The notes below the pieces were generated by a model, which saw nothing but the letters and a program-made list of their open reading frames with translations, had not been told where the DNA came from and searched no databases. DNA of 50,521 nt from Sphingomonas bacterium (lineage in GTDB: Bacteria; Pseudomonadota; Alphaproteobacteria; Sphingomonadales; Sphingomonadaceae): positions 1 through 50,521 of the forward strand of contig NZ_JAQGKZ010000101.1 of assembly GCF_028289855.1 (NCBI RefSeq). The letters run 5' to 3'. Shown piece after piece: positions 44,170 to 50,521 of this stretch. The translations under genes and the position numbers were made by a program. Position 1 is the first letter of the stretch. Each line of letters opens with the position of its first letter.

Positions 44170-44534
44170 AACAGGCGATAGTTCTCGGCGTGGGATTGCT
44201 GCTTGCCGGCTGCGGCGAAACGATGGCGCGCCCGGCGACACCGAGCGCCGCCCCCGCCCGCCCGATCTCGACCACGGGGCTCGACCGCGTTACGGGGCAG
44301 AATGCGGCCGAGCTGACCCGCACATTCGGCAACCCCGACGCCGATGTCCGCGAGGGCAGCGCGCGCAAGCTCCAGTTCAAGGGGCCGATCTGCGTGCTCG
44401 ACACCTATCTCTACCCCGGCAAGGGCGGCGGCGAGCCGACCGTAACCTATGTCGATACGCGCCAGCCCGACGGCAGCCCGATCGACCGCGCGAGCTGCGT
44501 CGCGGCGCTAGCGCGGCGCGGTGGCGGGAAATAG
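44166..44534 (+). CDS. Lipoprotein, coupled to EI24 gene
   Basis: A 122-aa protein with a lipobox ([16 protein letters not shown]). The mature part has a disordered Ala/Pro stretch, then [21 protein letters not shown] and [11 protein letters not shown], resembling SmpA/OmlA-like small domains of outer-membrane lipoproteins. The ATG overlaps the EI24 stop. The last 27 bp overlap the 3' end of queG on the other strand. Confidence 0.78.
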   Translation: MKQAIVLGVGLLLAGCGETMARPATPSAAPARPISTTGLDRVTGQNAAELTRTFGNPDADVREGSARKLQFKGPICVLDTYLYPGKGGGEPTVTYVDTRQPDGSPIDRASCVAALARRGGGK

Positions 44535-45569
44535 GCGGGCGAGCGCCCAGCCGGCGGCATCGCGTACGACTTGCGACGGATCGTTACGCAACGCGTCGAG
44601 CAGCGGCGCCAGTCCCTCGTCCCCACTGTTCCCCGCCGCGTAGGCCGCGTTCCTGACCATCCGGTCGCGGCCGATCCGTTTGATCGGCGATCCCGCGAAC
44701 ACTTGGCGAAATGCAGCATCGTCGAGCGCGAGCAGGTCCGCCAGCCGCGGTGCGGTCAGTTCGGCGCGCGGCAGGAAGGCGCGATTGGCGGCGGCGGCTT
44801 CAGCGAACTTGTTCCACGGGCACACCGCGAGGCAATCGTCACAACCATAGATTCGATTACCGAGCGCCGCGCGGAATTCTTCGGGCACCGGCCCCTTATG
44901 TTCGATCGTCAGGTACGAAATGCAGCGCCGCGCATCGAGCCGATAGGGTTCGGGAAACGCATCGGTCGGGCAGGCACGTTGGCATGCGTCGCACGATCCG
45001 CAGGCATCGCTCCCCGCGACCGACGGCGCCAGATCGAGCGTAGTGTAGATAGCGCCGAGGAACAGCCAGCTGCCATGGTCGCGGCTGACCAGATTGGTGT
45101 GCTTGCCCTGCCAGCCCAGCCCAGCCGCCTCGGCCAGCGGTTTTTCCATCACCGGCGCGGTATCGACGAACACTTTGAGGTCGCTGCCTGGGGCTTCGGC
45201 GACGATCCACCGTGCCAGTGCCTTGAGCGTGCGCTTGACCACGTCGTGATAGTCGCCGCCTTGTGCATAAACCGAAATCCGCCCGCGATCCCCGTCCCCG
45301 GCGGGCGCGAGCGGATCGCGGCCCGGCGCGTAGCTCATCCCCAACGCAATCACGCTCCTCACGTCGGGCCATAGTCCGGCGGGCGTGGCGCGCTCGCCCG
45401 CACGCTCCTCCATCCAGATCATCTCACCATGCGCGCCCTCGCCCAGCCATTGGCGCAACCGCTCGCCGGCCAGCGGCGCGGCATCGGCGCGCGCCACGCC
45501 GACGGCGGCGAAACCCAGCGTTAACGCCTCCGCCCGCAACCGCTCCTCGAATGGTCTTTCGTGATCCAC
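44508..45569 (-). CDS. queG: Epoxyqueuosine reductase
   Basis: Cobalamin- and iron-sulfur-dependent enzyme of 353 aa catalysing the last step of tRNA queuosine synthesis. The N-terminal domain carries [19 protein letters not shown], and two [4Fe-4S] motifs follow: [15 protein letters not shown] and [16 protein letters not shown]-terminal HEAT-like domain ([20 protein letters not shown]) ends the protein. The start is a GTG at 45569. It is divergent from the ABC exporter. Confidence 0.95.
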   Translation of the reverse strand: MDHERPFEERLRAEALTLGFAAVGVARADAAPLAGERLRQWLGEGAHGEMIWMEERAGERATPAGLWPDVRSVIALGMSYAPGRDPLAPAGDGDRGRISVYAQGGDYHDVVKRTLKALARWIVAEAPGSDLKVFVDTAPVMEKPLAEAAGLGWQGKHTNLVSRDHGSWLFLGAIYTTLDLAPSVAGSDACGSCDACQRACPTDAFPEPYRLDARRCISYLTIEHKGPVPEEFRAALGNRIYGCDDCLAVCPWNKFAEAAAANRAFLPRAELTAPRLADLLALDDAAFRQVFAGSPIKRIGRDRMVRNAAYAAGNSGDEGLAPLLDALRNDPSQVVRDAAGWALARLFPATAPR

Positions 45570-45613
45570 CCCGCCCCGCTACCACGATTGGCCAGAACAA
45601 AGGGATAGGTTGC

Positions 45614-46542
<929 letters not shown>

Positions 46543-46543
<1 letters not shown>

Positions 46544-47769
46544 TGGCCCCCGGCTCGCTCCGCCGCTCGATCCGCCAGGCAATGACCGTGGCGCGGCGCG
46601 ATTTCATTGCGACGGTGTTCACCCCCACGTTCCTGATCTTCCTGCTGTCGCCGCTGTTGACGATCGCGTTCGGCGCGGCGGGCGGGGTCGGCGCGTCCAA
46701 AATGACGCAGAGCGTGATCGACCGCAGCAGACTGGTCGTGCTGATCGCGCCCGATCACATTTCGGCGATTCGCGAGGCCGACGCGCAATTGCGTCAGGTG
46801 TTCCACCGCAGCGACGTGCCGCCCCCGCTGGACTATCGCGCGCCCGACGCCGATCCCGAACGCCAGGCACGCACGATGATCGGCAGCCGCGAGGGCGACA
46901 TAGACGCAGTTCTCTATGGCCCGCTCGCCGCACCGCATATCCTCTACGGCAACAATGCCGCCAGCGAAGCGAACTATCTCGCCGCGCTGGCCGACCAGGT
47001 GTTGCGCAGCGACCGGATCGGATCGACCGCGTCCCTCAGCAAGCCGGTCAAGGTAGCGATTGTGCAGACCCAGGTCACCGCCAGCGGCCACAGCCAGGCC
47101 GCGCTCTTCGCGGTGATGGCGATCTTCCTGCTGACCTTGTTCCTCGCCGGCCTCACGATCGGCACGATGGCGGAGGAGCGCAACAACAAGGTGATCGAGG
47201 TGCTCGCCGCCGCGGTCCCGCTCGAATCGGTGTTCGTCGGCAAGCTGATCGGCATGTTCGGTGTGGCGATCCTGTTCGTCGGGTTCTGGGGAACGGTGGC
47301 GTCACAGATCACCAGCGTGTTGCCGGCATGGGCGGTTACGGGGCTGACGCAGGTCGCGCCGGCGGTCGGCAAGCCGATGTTCGCACTCCTGTTCCTGATC
47401 TATTTCGTGATGTCGTATCTGTTGATCGGCGCGGCGTATTTGATCCTCGGCGCGCAGGCATCTACTCAGCGCGAATTGCAGATGATGTCGCTGCCGATGA
47501 CCTTCGTCCAGATGGGGATGGTCGGGCTCGCGGGCACCGCGGCGGCCAGTCCCGGCGGCACGGTCGCGCTGATCGCCGAGGTCTTTCCGTTCAGTTCGCC
47601 AATGGCGATGGCGGCGGCGGCGGCCAACTCCCCGGCACTGTGGCCGCATGTCGTCGCGATCGCGTGGCAATTGTTCTGGGTATCGGTCGTCATCACGCTG
47701 GGCGCGCGCTGGTTCCGGCGCGGCGTGCTCAAATCGGGCAGCGGGCCCAAGCGCAAGAAGACCGCTTGA
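46543..47769 (+). CDS. ABC transporter permease (NatB-like)
   Basis: A 408-aa membrane protein. One N-terminal helix (TPTFLIFLLSPLLTIAFG) is followed by a large extracytoplasmic domain (about residues 50-180) and then five or six helices, the ABC-2 type permease layout. MAEERNNKVIEVLAAAVPLESVFVGKLIGM is the conserved cytoplasmic coupling region of NatB/YhaP. It pairs with the ATPase just upstream. The substrate could be Na+ or a small molecule. Confidence 0.88.
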
Positions 47770-47780
47770 GCGCCCCACTA

Positions 47781-47809
47781 TTGACATTCGTGTAAGTATC
47801 GGGTTGTTT
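47781..47809 (+). promoter_or_regulatory. Possible promoter of the P450 gene
   Basis: A perfect TTGACA at 47781-47786 lies 47 bp before the P450 start in a locally AT-richer stretch. The -10 at 17-base spacing (TTGTTT) is poor, so an activator may be required. Confidence 0.35.
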
Positions 47810-47832
47810 GGAGCGATTAAGGGAGAGTGGGC

Positions 47833-49110
47833 ATGGCGACTCAAACGACACAAGAGTCCATCATGGATATGGTCAAGAACGGTCCGACCTACAAATACGA
47901 TGGTCCTGTCGACCCGCTCGACGTCAGCCGCGCCGAGCTCTATCGCGACGACACGTGGCAAGCGCCGTTCAAGGAACTGCGCGCCAACGCGCCCGTTCAC
48001 AAGGTGGAGGGATCGGACTTCGGCCCCTATTGGTCGGTGTCGACCTACAAGCCGATCGTCGAGGCCGAATCGCTCCCCGAAATCTTCTCGTCCGAAGCCG
48101 GCGGGATCACGCTCGCCGACTTCCTGCCCGACAGCGACGTGAAGATGCCGATGTTCATCGCGATGGACCGGCCCAAGCATACCGGCCAGCGCCGCACCGT
48201 CGCCCCCGCCTTCACGCCGAGCGAGATGGTGCGGATGAAGGAGGACATCGTCCGCCGCACCGCCGAAGTGCTCGACACGCTCGAATACGGCAAGACCTTC
48301 GACTGGGTAGATACCGTCGCGATCGAGCTGACCACCCAAATGCTGGCGATCCTGTTCGATTTCCCGTGGGAGGACCGCCGCAAGCTGACCTTCTGGTCCG
48401 ATTGGGCGGGCGATATCGAACTGGTCAAGACCCCCGAACTGCGCGCCGAGCGGCTGACGCACATGTACGAATGCGGCGCGTATTTCGGGAAGCTGTGGAA
48501 CGACAAGCTCGGCAAGGAGCCGACGCCCGACCTCATTTCGATGATGATCCATTCCGAAGCGATGGCGGAAATGGACCAGTTCGAGTTCCTGGGGAATTTG
48601 ATCCTGCTGATCGTCGGCGGCAACGATACGACACGCAATTCGATGAGCGCCGTCGCCTATGGCCTCGACCTGTTCCCCGACCAGCGCGCCAAGGTGGAGG
48701 GCGACCCCGGCTTGATCGGCAACACGGTGCAGGAAATCATCCGCTGGCAGACCCCGCTCGCGCACATGCGCCGCACCGCGACGCAGGATCACGAACTCGG
48801 CGGGCAGAAGATCAAGGAAGGCGACAAGCTCGCGCTCTGGTATCTCTCGGCCAACCGGGATGAGACCGTGTTCGGCGACAATGCCGACGATATCCAGGTC
48901 GATCGCCCCAATGCGCGGCGTCACTTGGCGTTCGGGCACGGCATCCACCGCTGTGTCGGCGCACGGCTGGCGGAAATGCAGATCAGCGTGCTGCTCGAGG
49001 AAATGGCCAAGCGGCGGATGCGCGTGAACGTGGTTGGCGAGCCGGAGCGCGTCTCAGCCTGCTTCGTCCACGGCTATCGCAAGCTGCCGGTCGAAATCAG
49101 CAAATACTGA
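47833..49110 (+). CDS. Cytochrome P450, CYP153-like
   Basis: Soluble heme monooxygenase of 425 aa. The heme-binding loop is FGHGIHRCVGARLAE with Cys374, the I-helix is LLIVGGNDTTRNSM, and the ExxR is in QEIIRWQTPLAHMRR. GPYWSVSTY near residue 65, FIAMDRPKHTGQRR and WYLSANRDE match CYP153 enzymes, which hydroxylate alkanes and other chains at the terminal carbon. The ATG has GGGAGAG upstream. No ferredoxin or reductase is adjacent, so electrons must come from elsewhere. Confidence 0.9.
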   Translation: MATQTTQESIMDMVKNGPTYKYDGPVDPLDVSRAELYRDDTWQAPFKELRANAPVHKVEGSDFGPYWSVSTYKPIVEAESLPEIFSSEAGGITLADFLPDSDVKMPMFIAMDRPKHTGQRRTVAPAFTPSEMVRMKEDIVRRTAEVLDTLEYGKTFDWVDTVAIELTTQMLAILFDFPWEDRRKLTFWSDWAGDIELVKTPELRAERLTHMYECGAYFGKLWNDKLGKEPTPDLISMMIHSEAMAEMDQFEFLGNLILLIVGGNDTTRNSMSAVAYGLDLFPDQRAKVEGDPGLIGNTVQEIIRWQTPLAHMRRTATQDHELGGQKIKEGDKLALWYLSANRDETVFGDNADDIQVDRPNARRHLAFGHGIHRCVGARLAEMQISVLLEEMAKRRMRVNVVGEPERVSACFVHGYRKLPVEISKY

Positions 49111-49159
49111 TCCGCATCCGAATGCGGCCGTCGTTCGTAGTTGCCGACGGAGACCAGAC

Positions 49160-49651
49160 ATGACCGACCGACGCCAGTTCCTGACCCTGACCGGCGCGAG
49201 CGCCGCGAGCATCATCCTGTTCGGCTGCCGCGCCTCGCCCGCGCAACCGCCCGAGAAGTTCGAAATCGTGATGAGTGACGCCGCGTGGCGCAAGAAGCTC
49301 GGCCCGGCATCCTACGAAGTGCTGCGCCACGAAAACACCGAGACGCCGTTCACCAGCCCGCTCAACAACGAGCACCGCGCGGGCATCTTCGCGTGCAAGG
49401 GTTGCGCGTTGCCGCTCTATTCGTCGACGACCAAGTTCGACAGCGGCACCGGCTGGCCGAGCTTCTGGCAGCCGCTGCCCAACGCCATCCGCACGCGCAA
49501 TGATGGGTCGCTCGGCATGTCGCGCACCGAAGTGCATTGCCGCCGCTGCGGCGGGCATCTGGGGCATGTGTTCGACGACGGGCCGAAGCCGACCGGCAAA
49601 CGCTATTGCATGAACGGGCTGGCGATGACCTTCACGCCGGGCAAGGCGTAA
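49160..49651 (+). CDS. msrB: Exported methionine-R-sulfoxide reductase MsrB
   Basis: Oxidative-repair enzyme of 163 aa reducing methionine-R-sulfoxide. The catalytic Cys150 is in RYCMNGLAM, the zinc ligands are two CxxC pairs (CKGC and CRRC), and GTGWPSFW and GHLGHVFDDGP are family blocks. The N-terminus MTDRRQFLTLTGASAASI is a twin-arginine signal ending at a possible lipobox (LFGC), so it is likely periplasmic and perhaps lipid-anchored. The ATG at 49160 has GGAGA upstream. Confidence 0.93.
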   Translation: MTDRRQFLTLTGASAASIILFGCRASPAQPPEKFEIVMSDAAWRKKLGPASYEVLRHENTETPFTSPLNNEHRAGIFACKGCALPLYSSTTKFDSGTGWPSFWQPLPNAIRTRNDGSLGMSRTEVHCRRCGGHLGHVFDDGPKPTGKRYCMNGLAMTFTPGKA

Positions 49652-49661
49652 CTGCGCAAGC

Positions 49662-49695
49662 AAAAGCCCGCCGCGGCGATCCGCGACGGGCTTTT
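49662..49695. terminator. Bidirectional terminator between msrB and the CHAP gene
   Basis: AAAAGCCCG pairs with CGGGCTTTT and CGCGG with CCGCG around CGAT, with one C-A mismatch. T-runs on both strands make it suitable for both convergent genes. Confidence 0.9.
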
Positions 49696-49722
49696 GGAAA
49701 CTGCGTTCGTAAAAAAGCTCGT

Positions 49723-50277
49723 TTAGTCGCGCACGCCGATCATGCGCCCGCCGCCGGCGGTGGCACTGGCCATCTGAAGTTGCGGCAATTTTGGCTCGTC
49801 GAACTGATCGTCGCCCTTCGGCGCGCCATTGCCGTAAATGAACCCATTGGTCGGATAGGTGGAGGTGCCCAAACCGCCCTGCGGGCCGTACCAGACCTTG
49901 ACCTGGCTCCAATCGCCCGCCGCCGACACATCGACGACGCGTGCGGTATATTCGATCCCGCCGCGGCGCGACCAATTGGCATGATTGAGCAGCAATTCGC
50001 GGTCGCTGACGATCGCTGCGACGGTGGCGACATGGCCGAGCCGCATATGGCCGGTCGAGCGAAACGAGAGAACCGCGCCGACCTTGGGCGTGTTGCCGCG
50101 CTCATACTTGCCGGCGGCCTGGCTCCACCACGTGTTGGCGTTGCCGAAAATCTGGATGCCCGACACTTCGCGGGCATAAGGCGCGCACTGCCAGAAGCGC
50201 GCTTGCGCGGGTGCCACCGTCATCAGGGCGCACACCGCCACCAGCGCAAAACGCGCTGCAAGATTACCGAATTTCAT
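49723..50277 (-). CDS. CHAP-domain amidase-like secreted protein
   Basis: A 184-aa protein with a signal peptide (MKFGNLAARFALVAVCALMT, ending APAQA). The mature domain has WQCAPYAREVSGI with the candidate catalytic Cys, GNANTWW, and later the GHMRLGHVATVAAIV and NHANWSRRG segments with the His and Asn of the CHAP/NlpC-type triad. This pattern fits peptidoglycan amidases or endopeptidases. The ATG at 50277 has GGGGGG just upstream. It ends at a terminator shared with msrB. Confidence 0.85.
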   Translation of the reverse strand: MKFGNLAARFALVAVCALMTVAPAQARFWQCAPYAREVSGIQIFGNANTWWSQAAGKYERGNTPKVGAVLSFRSTGHMRLGHVATVAAIVSDRELLLNHANWSRRGGIEYTARVVDVSAAGDWSQVKVWYGPQGGLGTSTYPTNGFIYGNGAPKGDDQFDEPKLPQLQMASATAGGGRMIGVRD

Positions 50278-50360
50278 GGACCCCCCGAAGGTCGTCGTGA
50301 ACTGTTGATGGTGGGTTAGGTGGACAAATCCGACATGAAAACCCTCACCGCGCGGTGAAT

Positions 50361-50385
50361 GGAACCTTTCACGACGAACGGTGTT
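50361..50385 (+). promoter_or_regulatory. Possible EcfG-type promoter near the window end
   Basis: GGAAC at 50361-50365 and GTT at 50383-50385 are separated by 17 bases, an EcfG-like arrangement pointing to a gene beyond the window. The region 50278-50521 has no convincing CDS. Confidence 0.3.
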
Positions 50386-50468
50386 TCGTCGCCGATGAGT
50401 GCCCTGAATGGTCTGGTTTGCTGACCTATCTCGTCACCGCCCAGCGGCGAATCACGCCTTTGATTGAG

Positions 50469-50492
50469 GCGATTGGGCCTCCGCCCAATCGC
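50469..50492. repeat. Perfect 10-bp hairpin near the window end
   Basis: GCGATTGGGC pairs with GCCCAATCGC around a CTCC loop. There is no T-run; its role is unknown. Confidence 0.55.
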
Positions 50493-50521
50493 TGCGGCAC
50501 CGGCCCGCACCCCCACCCGAC

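Noticed and set aside
47302..48948. A 548-codon open frame on the minus strand
   Set aside because: Antisense to the P450 and permease genes; no domain.
50316..50516. A 66-codon frame at the window end on the minus strand
   Set aside because: No ribosome binding site, no domain, and it runs through a perfect hairpin.

Overview
The window looks like chromosomal DNA of a sphingomonad (Alphaproteobacteria, Sphingomonas sensu lato). It is GC-rich, packed with ATGA/GTGA start-stop overlaps, and carries a PrsK/PrsR/TPR exopolysaccharide module of the XrtA/PEP-CTERM type, an alphaproteobacterial SspB, an ATP12 chaperone, a hisBHAF-hisE cluster, a CYP153-like P450, and several paired short palindromes typical of this order. 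No tRNA, rRNA, phage, insertion sequence or CRISPR array was seen.

Layout. 1-3275 (minus): metallophosphoesterase, lipid kinase, a membrane histidine kinase split by an in-frame stop just before its H-box, and a DUF815 ATPase. 3291-10414 (minus): exopolysaccharide/PEP-CTERM module (TPR protein, PrsR, PrsK, polyprenyl glycosylphosphotransferase) plus a small proline-rich secreted protein. 10580-13259: mannose-1-phosphate guanylyltransferase (plus) converging on a large membrane protein (minus). 13323-17679: exported M3 peptidase, divergent MarR-GNAT fusion with a palindromic operator, and a DUF2235 lipoprotein. 17913-20086: groEL and groES with a CIRCE operator and promoter. 20096-25337: MATE exporter, SppA, GNAT acetyltransferase, a small secreted protein and a TRIC-type channel. 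25452-26615: DUF4236 protein.

26611-27635 is the most unusual part: about 1 kb with no convincing protein. Read on the minus strand it forms a chain of at least twelve hairpins at roughly 40-54 nt spacing. Eleven are capped by a TTCG tetraloop and one by CTCG, and the chain ends in a long GCAA-capped stem. Several helices are continuous only with G-U pairs on the minus strand, which points to a large structured RNA transcribed leftward. A 31-codon ORF with a good ribosome binding site sits near its 5' end, and two abutting DnaA-box-like 9-mers lie just upstream.

27636-34052 (mostly plus): glycine-zipper protein, OsmC, secreted protein, lipoprotein, CrcB, RluA pseudouridine synthase, FMN-binding protein, HAD phosphatase, ATP12. 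34002-36965 (minus): gmk, small membrane protein, fumC, sspB. 37037-40690 (plus): hisB-hisH-hisA-hisF, a small PEP-CTERM-like protein, hisE and a HIT hydrolase. 40757-50277: amino-acid permease, PfkB kinase, EI24 protein, lipoprotein, queG, NatAB-type ABC exporter, P450, exported MsrB and a CHAP-domain protein.

Most genes are housekeeping or envelope functions. The exopolysaccharide genes, manC and the PEP-CTERM-like protein point to a polysaccharide-linked surface-protein system whose other parts (exosortase, chain-length genes) lie outside the window. All calls rest on reading motifs and context by eye; no database search was run.
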